From NCBI GenBank assembly GCA_947624085.1, contig CANQIK010000007.1, positions 1 to 46,796 on the forward strand: a DNA stretch of 46,796 nt, in the 5' to 3' direction. A model generated the notes under the pieces. The model had not been told where the DNA came from. It worked only from the letters and a program-made list of their open reading frames with translations, and searched no databases. Source of the stretch: an uncultured Bacilli bacterium. GTDB taxonomy: Bacteria; Bacillota_I; Bacilli_A; RF39; UBA660. Shown one piece after another: positions 33,875-41,603 of this stretch. The first letter of the stretch is position 1. Each line of letters starts with the position of its first letter. Position numbers and translations under genes: made by a program.

Positions 33875-33910
33875 ACAATACACCCTCTATCTTACATTCT
33901 ATACATACTA

Positions 33911-33939
33911 ATATTACTATAAAATATAAGCTAAGTCAA
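33911..33939 (-). promoter_or_regulatory. Promoter of the hypothetical/DUF1292 unit
   Basis: TTGACT (33934-33939) and TAATAT (33911-33916), spacing 17, on the minus strand just after the end of valS. It is one of the closest matches to the consensus in this window. Confidence 0.7.
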
Positions 33940-33950
33940 ATAAAACTATG

Positions 33951-36374
33951 TTAATTTTCTTCAGTTTCTAAATCAAGCTCAATATTATTAAGATGATAGT
34001 CTTCTCTACCCTCATTTAAAATTAAATTTTCAATAAATAATGTTGCCTTAAAATCTTTATTTGCCTTTTCAATAGCCGTTTTAACTTCTTTATTAACCGT
34101 AATATCTAGTATTTTAATTGGGGTTTTTAAAGATACATTATTATTTGTTTTTTCACCTCGTGCTTCACTTATTATATTAACTAAAATATCGCCAATTTTT
34201 GCTTCGCCAGCAAAGTCATAGTCTAAAGGCTTAATCTTGGTTAAATGAATAGATTTTTCTTCGTGATATAATTCTTGATAAATTTCTTCGGTAATAAACG
34301 GAAAATAAATACTAAAATCTTGTAAAAGTTTATATAAAAGCAAGTAAACGGTTTTTTGACCAGAGTATCTAGGAACTTCCCCAAATTCTTCGGGACGATA
34401 TAACCGATGTTTTACTATTTCTATATAGTTATCGCAAAAATTCCAAAAGAACTTTTCTAAAGTATTTAAAGCAAGACCTACTTCATAATCATTTAAGTAA
34501 TTAATAAAGTTCTTCTCCATTTCAGCAAATTTACCAATAATCCATTTATCTACAAATTCAAAATCACTAAATTCTTTATCTTGGAAATCTGCCAAATGCA
34601 TTTCAATAAACTTAGCAACATTCCATAACTTATTAACTAGTTTTTTACCTCTTAAGAAAGTTTCATCACTAAATATTATATCCGTACCAAGTCTTCCTGA
34701 ACCAGCCCAGTATCTTACCACATCAGCTGAATAATTATTAATTAAATCTAAAGGTTCAACTCTCGCATTAGACTTAGATTTACTTATCTTTTCGCCTTTA
34801 TTTGCCATAACAAAGCCAGAAATCATAACATTATCCCACGGTCTTTGGCCAAATAAATAATAACTTTTAACAATCGTATAGAAATCCCAAGTACGAATAA
34901 TGTCATGAGCATTTGTTCTAATACTCATTGGTTTTAAGATACCTTCATAATTATCTTTTTCCCCATAGCGCATATTAATAAGTGGTGTCCCTGAGGAAGT
35001 AGCCCAAGTATCCATAACATCAGTTTCCGGGTTAAACTTAGTTCCCCCACATTTAGGACACTTATCTATAGGACATTTATCTACTAAGGGATTAACAGGT
35101 AAAGCTTCTTTCTTAGCAAAAACCGCTTCGCCACACTTATCACAATACCAAACAGGAAATGGGACGCCAAAATAACGTTGTCTTGAAATACACCAATCCC
35201 ATGCTACATTATTTACCCATTCATCATATCTTACATGCATATGTTCCGGATACCAGTTAATTGTATTACCTATTTTGATAAAGTCATCTTTATGATTCAT
35301 GATATCAATGAACCATTGATTCATAACTGAATATTCTACTTCTTTACCACATCTTTCATGGGTTTGTACTTCATGCTCTAGTTCGTCAATCTTAACAACA
35401 ACCCCTGCTTCTTGTAAATCTTCAATTATTTTAGCTCGGGCTTCTTTAATCTTTAAACCACCATAGTTAGGTACCGAATCTATAATCTTACCATCTTTAG
35501 TAAAAATATTCTTAAGGGGTAAATTATATTTTTTCCACCATTCAATATCGGTTTGGTCCCCAAAAGTACAGCACATAACTACACCCGTACCTTTATCCAT
35601 TGCGACTTTACTATCCGCCATAATAGGAACTTCAACATCAATTACTGGAATATGAGCCGTTTTACCAATTAAATGATTATGCTCTTCATCTTCCGGATTA
35701 ACAAAAACACATACGATAGCCGGCAATAATTCTGGTCTTGTAGTAGCAATCGTAAATTCTTCATTATCCTCAACTGTCTTAAAATTAATATAGTTAAAGG
35801 TTGTTTTAATCGTTTTAGTTTCAAGTTCAGCTTGGGCAATTGAAGTTAAACATTCGTTACACCATAAAGCTGGACTTTCTTTATGATAACATACCCCTTT
35901 ATCTACCAAGTCAAGAAAAGAAAGTTGACTTATCTTAATAGTTGAGGGGCTAACTGTTTTATATCTTTTGCTCCAGTCAGTACTAACACCAAGCTTTGAG
36001 AACAAATCTTTAAATTCAGCTTCATATTTATCAGTTGTTTCATAACAAAGTTTAGAGAAAGCTTCTCTTCCAATCTCATGGGCTTTTTTACCTTGTTCTT
36101 TTTCAACTAATCTTTCTGAAGGAAGCCCATTATCATCAAAACCAAAAGGGTAAAAAATATTATAACCACATAGTCTTTTGAATCTTGCGATCATTTCAGT
36201 TTGGGAATAAGAAAAAACATGGCCAATGTGAATTTTACCATTTACAGTAGGAGGCGGTGTATCTATCGAAAACACTTTTCTTTCATCAGGTTTAAACTCA
36301 TATATTTTATTTTCTTGCCAATAATTTAACCATTTACTTTCTTTTTCTAAAGCATTATATTTTTTATCTAACAT
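33951..36374 (-). CDS. valS: Valyl-tRNA synthetase, Rickettsia/archaeal-like type
   Basis: ValRS charges tRNA-Val in the cytosol. The 807-residue class I enzyme has PPTVNGKIHIGH with HIGH at 49-52, the KMSKS-equivalent KISKS at 529-533, an editing domain with TTRPE near 211-215 and Cys pairs at 411/414 and 439/442 that may bind zinc. The stretch FGFDDNGLPSERLVEKE at about 78-92, TFGDQTDIEWW and the absence of a C-terminal coiled coil fit the archaeal-like ValRS seen in Rickettsia. Most bacteria instead carry a PGTDHAGIATQ-type enzyme of about 880 residues. It overlaps the HD-domain gene by seven bases and is controlled by the T-box upstream. Enzyme identity is firm; the lineage reading is from memory of family sequences. 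Confidence 0.96.
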   Translation of the reverse strand: MLDKKYNALEKESKWLNYWQENKIYEFKPDERKVFSIDTPPPTVNGKIHIGHVFSYSQTEMIARFKRLCGYNIFYPFGFDDNGLPSERLVEKEQGKKAHEIGREAFSKLCYETTDKYEAEFKDLFSKLGVSTDWSKRYKTVSPSTIKISQLSFLDLVDKGVCYHKESPALWCNECLTSIAQAELETKTIKTTFNYINFKTVEDNEEFTIATTRPELLPAIVCVFVNPEDEEHNHLIGKTAHIPVIDVEVPIMADSKVAMDKGTGVVMCCTFGDQTDIEWWKKYNLPLKNIFTKDGKIIDSVPNYGGLKIKEARAKIIEDLQEAGVVVKIDELEHEVQTHERCGKEVEYSVMNQWFIDIMNHKDDFIKIGNTINWYPEHMHVRYDEWVNNVAWDWCISRQRYFGVPFPVWYCDKCGEAVFAKKEALPVNPLVDKCPIDKCPKCGGTKFNPETDVMDTWATSSGTPLINMRYGEKDNYEGILKPMSIRTNAHDIIRTWDFYTIVKSYYLFGQRPWDNVMISGFVMANKGEKISKSKSNARVEPLDLINNYSADVVRYWAGSGRLGTDIIFSDETFLRGKKLVNKLWNVAKFIEMHLADFQDKEFSDFEFVDKWIIGKFAEMEKNFINYLNDYEVGLALNTLEKFFWNFCDNYIEIVKHRLYRPEEFGEVPRYSGQKTVYLLLYKLLQDFSIYFPFITEEIYQELYHEEKSIHLTKIKPLDYDFAGEAKIGDILVNIISEARGEKTNNNVSLKTPIKILDITVNKEVKTAIEKANKDFKATLFIENLILNEGREDYHLNNIELDLETEEN

Positions 36375-37081
36375 TTTTCATTCTCCTTTATATACTCATT
36401 TAATATTTTAAAATAAACTTCATATTTTTTCGCGGAAAGCTTTTTTTGTAACTTTTCCAAAAATTTATTATCTTTAATTATTTTAAATGACTCTTTATAT
36501 TTTAAATCAAATATATAGGCTAACATTAAAATATTTTTATCGGTTTCACTTTTAACTAGTTTATAATCTATTGGTTCATGCTTTATAAACTGGTCATTTA
36601 CTTCTTTAGATACATCAGTATTATCTAAAGTTATTAAACCTTTGATAGTAACTTTTTGAAATAAGATATCAATCTTATCAGCATCTCTAGTAAGGCATAA
36701 AAACTCTTTTTGATTATCAGTTAACTTACTAGGAACTTTTAATTTATTATGATACATGATGACCTTTGCAATTGTACTTTCCTCTCTTGGTGAAATATCT
36801 TCTTTTAAAGCTAGCTGATTCAAAAATATTTTATGTCCTAAGTCGCCATGGTCCACCGTAGTAACGTCATCTAATGAATGATATTTTTTTATTTGCATAA
36901 AGCTACCTATATCATGGTATAACCCACATAAATAAGCTAACGCTATATTTTTATCATCCATTTTTAGTTTTTGGGCAATTAACTTTGTTAAAGTTGCAAC
37001 CCTTAAAGAATGTTTATATTTTAATTGTATCATTTCATCCGTCATATCAAATTTACTGACGTATTTTTCAAATATTTCCAT
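36368..37081 (-). CDS. HD-domain phosphohydrolase-like protein
   Basis: The 237-residue cytosolic protein has an HD domain: KYKHSLRVA with the first His (H24), LCGLYHDIGS with the HD pair (56-57) and a downstream VDHGDLGHKIF segment. HD proteins hydrolyse phosphates on nucleotides or related metabolites, but the substrate here is unknown. The start is the ATG at 37081, with GGAG seven bases upstream. The longer frame would run back through the T-box terminator and must be wrong. It is the first gene of the T-box-controlled unit and overlaps valS by seven bases (ATGTTAG), so its product is made when charged tRNA-Val is short. That link with translation is inferred from position. Confidence 0.85.
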   Translation of the reverse strand: MEIFEKYVSKFDMTDEMIQLKYKHSLRVATLTKLIAQKLKMDDKNIALAYLCGLYHDIGSFMQIKKYHSLDDVTTVDHGDLGHKIFLNQLALKEDISPREESTIAKVIMYHNKLKVPSKLTDNQKEFLCLTRDADKIDILFQKVTIKGLITLDNTDVSKEVNDQFIKHEPIDYKLVKSETDKNILMLAYIFDLKYKESFKIIKDNKFLEKLQKKLSAKKYEVYFKILNEYIKENEKC

Positions 37082-37094
37082 CTTATTCTCCATT

Positions 37095-37308
37095 AAAAAA
37101 AGGTAATACCAAAGGGCGAAATATCGCGGTACCACCTTTATTTATCACTTATGGCCTTAATGCGGCTTATACATTTTTGCCTACTATCATATTCAGCAAA
37201 ACAACTCACAAGCTACCTTCATTTAATCAAGCTTTAGAAAAGTTTCCAGCTTATAACTTTTCCTCTCTATAAAATTAATTAAACTACTCCTCTTGGTCTT
37301 CGTTTTTC
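37095..37308 (-). promoter_or_regulatory. T-box riboswitch, valine (GUA specifier)
   Basis: The leader carries the T-box sequence AAAGGTGGTACCGCG at 37125-37139 on the minus strand. It is followed by a terminator stem (37102-37110 with 37129-37137, nine pairs including two G-U) and seven T. Upstream lie Stem I features, including GACCAAGAGGAGTAGT, an AG-rich arm and a specifier loop GAAGGTAGCTTGTGAG. The codon GTA at 37214-37216 fits valine and the downstream valS. Uncharged tRNA-Val should stabilise the antiterminator and let transcription proceed. Confidence 0.92.
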
Positions 37309-37314
37309 AGCTTA

Positions 37315-37343
37315 ATTATAGCAAAACGCTTATAATTTAGCAA
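37315..37343 (-). promoter_or_regulatory. Promoter of the T-box/HD/valS operon
   Basis: TTGCTA (37338-37343) and TATAAT (37315-37320) spaced 17 bases. Transcription should begin about 37308, just before Stem I of the T-box. The same TTGCTA-17-TATAAT pair precedes the LtaS operon. Confidence 0.75.
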
Positions 37344-37351
37344 TACTTATC

Positions 37352-37438
37352 TTGCAAAATCACCAGTATAAAAGTTTATAGGCTTTATCGCGCATTATTT
37401 GTTCAACGATTTTAATCATCTTACACGTTTTTTGCCGG
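37352..37438 (-). pseudogene. Duplicated 3' fragment of the neighbouring membrane-protein gene
   Basis: This stretch repeats, with many changes, the 3' end of the gene at 37498-38115 (its counterpart is about 37530-37614). Translation on the minus strand gives VEQIMRDKAYK, against MEQLMLDKAYK in the intact gene, and after a one-base insertion FYTGDFA against FYTGRLG. No start or upstream domain remains. It is a remnant of a tandem copy. The T-box promoter lies right next to it. The 57 bases between it and the intact gene hold nothing I recognise. Confidence 0.7.
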
Positions 37439-37497
37439 GAAGCTGAATAGCTAAATAAAACCTAGTAATCGCATTAACAACTTAATATTTCTGCTTT

Positions 37498-38115
37498 TCA
37501 TAATAGCTTGCCTCTTAAGTGACGTTTTCTTCCCAAGCGACCTGTATAAAATTTATAAGCTTTATCAAGCATTAATTGCTCCATATTTTTTATTAATATA
37601 GTAGTTTGCTCAGGCGGATATTTTTTAAAAAAATGATTGTCGATAATTTGATTAGTAAGGTTAACATCATTTTCATATCTAGGATAGCCTACTTCTTGAG
37701 CAAAGCTAATAAGCAAATCTCTTTTTTGTAGTAAAACTAAATCATCATCCATCTCTGTAGTTTCAATTTGCTCGACTAACTCATCAAGATCGCCAAATAG
37801 ACGTTCAACACTATCATATATATCATCAGTCTCGGCTGTAACTTCTCTTTTTATTTGTTTAATTATAGATCTTCTAATTAGGTAAAAGCCTATAGCACAT
37901 AGTCCCATAGATAGTCCTATAATTAAAGCGCCAGTTATAATAATTATATTTGGCTTAACCAGATAATCAATTAAAGACCCTGCTATACAACCAATGCATA
38001 TGCTTGTAGCAAGCGTTTGCCATTTTTTAATTTCATCTAAATCTGCTTGGGCCTCATTTTTCAATTGGTTAAAAAAATCTTCTATTTCTTTTTGCCATTC
38101 TTCCTCTTCCGTCAT
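37498..38115 (-). CDS. Hypothetical protein with two membrane segments
   Basis: I do not recognise this 205-residue protein. An acidic N-terminal helix (about 1-28) is followed by two hydrophobic segments at about 31-48 and 52-77, then a long soluble helical part with LFGDLDELVEQIE and a basic C-terminus (TGRLGRKRHLRGKLL). Both ends should face the cytoplasm. It has its own promoter with TATAAT at 38139-38144 and an AAGGAG site. A decayed copy of its 3' end lies just downstream, so the gene was once duplicated. Nothing links it to the suf operon upstream, which has its own terminator. Confidence 0.75.
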   Translation of the reverse strand: MTEEEEWQKEIEDFFNQLKNEAQADLDEIKKWQTLATSICIGCIAGSLIDYLVKPNIIIITGALIIGLSMGLCAIGFYLIRRSIIKQIKREVTAETDDIYDSVERLFGDLDELVEQIETTEMDDDLVLLQKRDLLISFAQEVGYPRYENDVNLTNQIIDNHFFKKYPPEQTTILIKNMEQLMLDKAYKFYTGRLGRKRHLRGKLL

Positions 38116-38138
38116 ATTTGCTCCTTAAATTACCGAGT

Positions 38139-38147
38139 ATTATAACA
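38139..38147 (-). promoter_or_regulatory. Extended -10 promoter of the 37498 gene
   Basis: TGTTATAAT, an extended -10 element, on the minus strand 24 bases before the ATG. No convincing -35 is visible upstream, where the sufU terminator lies. Confidence 0.55.
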
Positions 38148-38154
38148 CATTTTC

Positions 38155-38184
38155 CCAAAAATAAAAGGCTAATTTAGCCCTTTA
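38155..38184 (-). terminator. Intrinsic terminator of the suf operon
   Basis: An inverted repeat AAAGGGCT / AGCCTTTT with a five-base loop spans the sufU stop codon and runs into TTATTTTT on the minus strand. It ends the suf unit right after sufU, so no sufB follows on the same transcript. Confidence 0.7.
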
Positions 38185-38597
38185 TTAGTTAATGCTTCTC
38201 TAAGTCCCCTATAAGGTAAAAAAGCACATGACTTTCGAGAATTTTGTTTATAAATATCACTATATACAATAGCATTACCCAAAACTTCTTCTTCATAATC
38301 TTTTTCATTTATCATATTTTCAAAGTTATCTATGATATTTAAAGCTTCTTCTCTTGTCTTCCCTATAAGGTTTTCAATCATTATCGAAGTTGATGAGATA
38401 CTTATAGCACACGCTTCTCCCTCAAAAGCAATATCTTTTATAACATCGCCCTCAAATTTAATATAAATATTTAAATTATCAATACATGAACTATTAGCCG
38501 TATTTACCATATCATAACTATCATCATCAACATGATGTTTATGAATAGGATTTTGATAATGTTCCATAATTATTTCACGTTTTATTTCCGGATCCAT
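38169..38597 (-). CDS. sufU: SufU-type sulphur acceptor/scaffold
   Basis: This 142-residue cytosolic protein takes persulphide sulphur from the SufS desulphurase and passes it to the SufBCD-type scaffold. The zinc/sulphur site typical of SufU is present: C38 and D40 (SSCID), C63 (GEACAIS) and C124 (RKSCAFL). The first motif lacks the usual NPxCGD form but keeps the Cys-x-Asp spacing. It starts at an ATG sharing one base with the sufS stop (TAATG) and has AAGGAG upstream. The arrangement sufC-D-S-U is normal for Bacillota except that sufB would usually come next and does not. The call is firm. Confidence 0.93.
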   Translation of the reverse strand: MDPEIKREIIMEHYQNPIHKHHVDDDSYDMVNTANSSCIDNLNIYIKFEGDVIKDIAFEGEACAISISSTSIMIENLIGKTREEALNIIDNFENMINEKDYEEEVLGNAIVYSDIYKQNSRKSCAFLPYRGLREALTNKGLN

Positions 38598-39790
38598 TAT
38601 AACATCTCCTTAAGTATCTTATCTTTATTTGCAAGTAATTCTACTAAAGTATCTATCTCACTTTCTGTATTATAAAATGCTAAGCTAACTCGTAAGGAAT
38701 TAGTTACTTTTGTAGCATTTTTAAGAATTTTAGCACAGTGATTACCTGCTCTTACACAAACTTTATACTTATTTAAATAAAAGGCAACATCTTGCGAAAA
38801 AATACCTTCAACATTAAAGCTAACTATACCACTATCAGCTTCTAAATTAATAATATCAATATAAGGTATTTTAATTAATTTATCAACTAAATATTTTCGG
38901 AGATACAATTCTCTTTCATTTATCTTATCCATGCCTAATTTATTTAAATAATCAATGGTTTGCCCAAAGGCTATAACACCTGCTATAGGGGGGGTTCCCG
39001 CTTCAAGTCTTGTTGGCAGTTCTTTAAGTAAAATTTCACTGGGACTATCAAAGCTTTCATTCATACCTCCGCCAAGATTTACAGGTTCTAAACTTTCCAA
39101 TAGTTCTCTTTTACCATAAAGTATCCCAAGACCTGTAGGCCCATACATTTTATGAGCAGAAAAAGCTAGGAAATCACAATCTAAATCCTTAACGTCAACT
39201 TTTTGATGAGGAACACTTTGCGCCCCATCTACAACAACAAAAATGTTATTCTCATGAGCAAATTTGCATATTTCTTTAATAGGTCTTAAATCGCCAATTA
39301 CATTAGTTATTTGTGCTAAAGCAATAACCTTTGTATTAGGCGTAACCATTTTCTTAACATTATCTAACGTAACATGATAATTACTATCAAGAGGAATATA
39401 TTTAACTACCGCTCCATATTTATTTTGAAGTCTAAACCAAGGAAGGACGTTGGAAGCGTGTTCACTTGTTGTTATTAATATTTCATCGCCAGCTTCAATC
39501 AAAGGGCCAAAAAAACCCGTGGCAATCATATTAAGTGAATCAGTAGCCCCCGAAGTGAAAATAATTTCATCGCTATCTGCATTTAAAAATTTAGCAACTT
39601 TTTCCCTTGTTCCTTCATATTCCGAATCAACTTTATACGATATATCATAATCGCCACGATGAGCATTTGCACTATATTTAGAATAATATTCTATCATTTT
39701 ATCAATTACACACTTAGGTTTTAAACTAGTTGCCCCATTATCTAAATAAATGATATCCTCATCAAGCATTGGAAAATCTTCTCTATTCAT
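38597..39790 (-). CDS. sufS: Cysteine desulphurase, SufS type
   Basis: SufS is a pyridoxal-phosphate enzyme that removes sulphur from cysteine as an enzyme-bound persulphide. The protein (397 residues) has the cofactor Lys at about 214 (AFSAHKMYG), the TSEHASNVLPW segment, VDGAQSVPHQ and the catalytic Cys at about 352 in RAGNHCAKI, all in the type II (SufS) context. The start is set at the ATG at 39790: AAAGGA lies six bases upstream and it overlaps the sufD stop as ATGAATAG. The longer frame begins five codons earlier inside that site. Length is normal. Its partner SufU is encoded right after it. Confidence 0.95.
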   Translation of the reverse strand: MNREDFPMLDEDIIYLDNGATSLKPKCVIDKMIEYYSKYSANAHRGDYDISYKVDSEYEGTREKVAKFLNADSDEIIFTSGATDSLNMIATGFFGPLIEAGDEILITTSEHASNVLPWFRLQNKYGAVVKYIPLDSNYHVTLDNVKKMVTPNTKVIALAQITNVIGDLRPIKEICKFAHENNIFVVVDGAQSVPHQKVDVKDLDCDFLAFSAHKMYGPTGLGILYGKRELLESLEPVNLGGGMNESFDSPSEILLKELPTRLEAGTPPIAGVIAFGQTIDYLNKLGMDKINERELYLRKYLVDKLIKIPYIDIINLEADSGIVSFNVEGIFSQDVAFYLNKYKVCVRAGNHCAKILKNATKVTNSLRVSLAFYNTESEIDTLVELLANKDKILKEML

Positions 39791-40385
39791 CCTGTTCCTT
39801 TCCATAACTTATTTGCTTAATAAAATCTTCGGCAAATAAATTAAATAAAAAACTCTTCTTTAATATCTTTATTGCTTCTTCTTTACTTATACCTTTTGTC
39901 TGTAGATAAAAAAGTTCTTCTAAAGGGTAATGACCAATTGTTGCATAGTGTTCTGCTTTAACTTCACTTGTATCAATTTCTAATATCGGCATAAAGTTTA
40001 AAGTTCCCTCTTCTAATATACCTTTTAAATCTTCTTTTACTTCATTATTCTTTGTACCGGGTTTAACATGAACATTTGCCTTAATAGTGCCATGACAACT
40101 TGAAGCAATACCATGAAAGTTAATGATATAGTGATTGTTATCGCCCTCAATAAGACTTTCAATATTTATATTCCCATCTTTATTAATAAAACCTGCGAAG
40201 TTAATAACAACATAACTATTATTATATTGCTTAGTGTTAATAGCAAAAGAAGTCATATTACTATTAAAGATATTTATAATAAGCATTTCATTATCTTTAA
40301 CATCGTACATTAAATCCTTGACATTATCAATTAGATTAATTACTTTTTTATCCATTAATATATTATTCACTTTTTTCATCTTCAT
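39783..40385 (-). CDS. sufD: Short SufD-like (SufB/SufD family) scaffold protein
   Basis: This 200-residue protein matches the SufB/SufD core and C-terminal part: FHGIASSCHGTIKANV, VKPGTKNNEVKEDL, MPILEIDTSEVKAEHYATIG and LEELFYLQTKGISKEEA. Normal SufD and SufB proteins are about 430-480 residues, so roughly the N-terminal half of the beta-helix is missing, with no sign of it upstream, where sufC overlaps by 23 bases. The conserved His (H146) of SufD is present. The Cys of SufB (in the CDS-type motif after the PGAK segment) is not. No full-length SufB is in the window. It may form a homodimer with SufC as a minimal scaffold, or pair with a distant SufB. The start is uncertain; a GTG at 40370 overlapping the sufC stop is an alternative. 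Confidence 0.85.
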   Translation of the reverse strand: MKMKKVNNILMDKKVINLIDNVKDLMYDVKDNEMLIINIFNSNMTSFAINTKQYNNSYVVINFAGFINKDGNINIESLIEGDNNHYIINFHGIASSCHGTIKANVHVKPGTKNNEVKEDLKGILEEGTLNFMPILEIDTSEVKAEHYATIGHYPLEELFYLQTKGISKEEAIKILKKSFLFNLFAEDFIKQISYGKEQDE

Positions 40386-41115
40386 CTATAATATTAGACC
40401 TAAAACCAAGGGATTCTATCTCTTCTGCAAGATGATAATCGCCAGTTTTAGTAATCTTACCTCCTGATAAAATATGAACATAATTGGGCTTAATATAGTC
40501 AAGTAGTTGTTTATGATGGGTTATAATTAAAATAGAGCACCCAGTTTGTTTATGGTATTCATTAATAAAGTTAGAAACAACTTTTAAAGCATCAACATCA
40601 AGACCAGAATCTATTTCATCTAAAATTAAGAAACTAGGTTTTAATATAGCTATATGTAAAAGTTCTATTTTTTTACGTTCGCCACCTGAGGCACCAACAT
40701 TAATATCTTTGTGAATAAATTTAGGATCAAGCTCAAGCTTTTGGCAAGCTTCTTCCATTTCTTTATTAAACTTAAAAATATTAATATTTTCTTCGTTTTT
40801 TTCTCTTAATGCCGTTCGCAAAACCTCCATGTTAGTAACACCCTCGATTGAAATAGGATTTTGATTTACAAGCATAATCCCAGCTTTAGCTATTTCATAA
40901 GTAGGCTTACCTAAAATAGATTCATTATTATATGTAATATGCCCCGCTTTGATTTCATAATGAGGATCGTTTAAGATAATCTTACATAATGTAGATTTAC
41001 CAATGCCATTTTTACCCATTATAGCGTGTATTTCCCCATCATTTACCTCTAGAGAAAAATCATCTAAAATCTTTTTGCTTTCAATATATGCCGTTAAATT
41101 ACTAATTTTAAACAT
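40363..41115 (-). CDS. sufC: Fe-S cluster assembly ATPase SufC
   Basis: SufC is the ABC-type ATPase that drives conformational change in the SufB/SufD scaffold during cluster assembly. The 250-residue protein has Walker A GKNGIGKST, a GASGGERKK signature loop, Walker B FLILDEIDSGLDVDAL and the switch His in LIITHHKQLL, as in other SufC proteins. It is the first gene of the operon, with GAGG before the ATG and a promoter at 41133-41160. Its 3' end overlaps sufD by 23 bases, which points to tight coupling. Length is typical. Identity is firm. Confidence 0.96.
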   Translation of the reverse strand: MFKISNLTAYIESKKILDDFSLEVNDGEIHAIMGKNGIGKSTLCKIILNDPHYEIKAGHITYNNESILGKPTYEIAKAGIMLVNQNPISIEGVTNMEVLRTALREKNEENINIFKFNKEMEEACQKLELDPKFIHKDINVGASGGERKKIELLHIAILKPSFLILDEIDSGLDVDALKVVSNFINEYHKQTGCSILIITHHKQLLDYIKPNYVHILSGGKITKTGDYHLAEEIESLGFRSNIIDEDEKSE

Positions 41116-41132
41116 ACTGCCTCACCAAACAT

Positions 41133-41160
41133 ATTTTATCATGTCTAAAGCATTTGTTAA
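41133..41160 (-). promoter_or_regulatory. Promoter of the suf operon
   Basis: TTAACA (41155-41160) and TAAAAT (41133-41138), spacing 16, on the minus strand just upstream of sufC. I see no operator repeat. Confidence 0.55.
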
Positions 41161-41174
41161 ATACATTATTTTAC

Positions 41175-41203
41175 TTGATTAAATAATATAAGTTCAGTAA
41201 AAT
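41175..41203 (+). promoter_or_regulatory. Promoter of the small plus-strand gene
   Basis: TTGATT (41175-41180) and TAAAAT (41198-41203), spacing 17, on the plus strand, about 45 bases upstream of the ATG at 41252. Confidence 0.55.
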
Positions 41204-41251
41204 ATTAATAGAAATGCCTAGTAGTGCATATTAATTTGAAGAGGGATGAAT

Positions 41252-41554
41252 ATGAATCGGGTTTTTGATCCAATAGATATTGTTTTTATTGCCTTAATAT
41301 CTGTTTACTTTTTTATTTTGTTTTTAATTATTATGGTTTTATATTTATGCCGTAATAAAAATCGTCATCGTCATCAAATTATCAAAATTGAAAAACCGGT
41401 TCGTTATAAAGTAATTAAAATTAGTAAACCTGCTCCTAAGAAAAAGAATAATAATATCAAAAAGAAAAAAACACCTAGACCAAGAAATAATAATTCTAAT
41501 AAGAAAAAGAATTATCAAAGTAAAAATAATAATCCAAAGAAAAAGAAGAAATAA
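41252..41554 (+). CDS. Small membrane protein with Lys/Asn-rich basic tail
   Basis: This protein of 100 residues has a single hydrophobic segment at about 9-31 (IVFIALISVYFFILFLIIMV) and then a very basic, low-complexity tail of Lys, Asn and Pro (KKKNNN- and PKKKKK-type). The tail should lie in the cytoplasm, where it could bind nucleic acid or acidic surfaces. The start is the ATG at 41252, since GAAGAGGG lies about six bases upstream; the ATG at 41246 touches that site. It has a promoter and a bidirectional terminator, so it is a stand-alone gene between the suf and LtaS operons. I do not recognise a family. Confidence 0.7.
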   Translation: MNRVFDPIDIVFIALISVYFFILFLIIMVLYLCRNKNRHRHQIIKIEKPVRYKVIKISKPAPKKKNNNIKKKKTPRPRNNNSNKKKNYQSKNNNPKKKKK

Positions 41555-41579
41555 AATCCCTTTTACGGATTCTATTTCT
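41547..41579. terminator. Bidirectional terminator between convergent genes
   Basis: A 13-pair stem (AGAAATAAAATCC with GGATTCTATTTCT, one mismatch) and a seven-base loop, with T-rich sequence on both sides. It serves the small plus-strand gene and the LtaS operon. Confidence 0.7.
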
Positions 41580-41603
41580 AAACTTTTTTCCTTAACTAAA
41601 TGA

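Noticed and set aside
37082-37135. Longer N-terminus of the HD-domain protein
   Set aside because: It would be encoded by the T-box terminator and leader; the ATG at 37081 has its own GGAG site.
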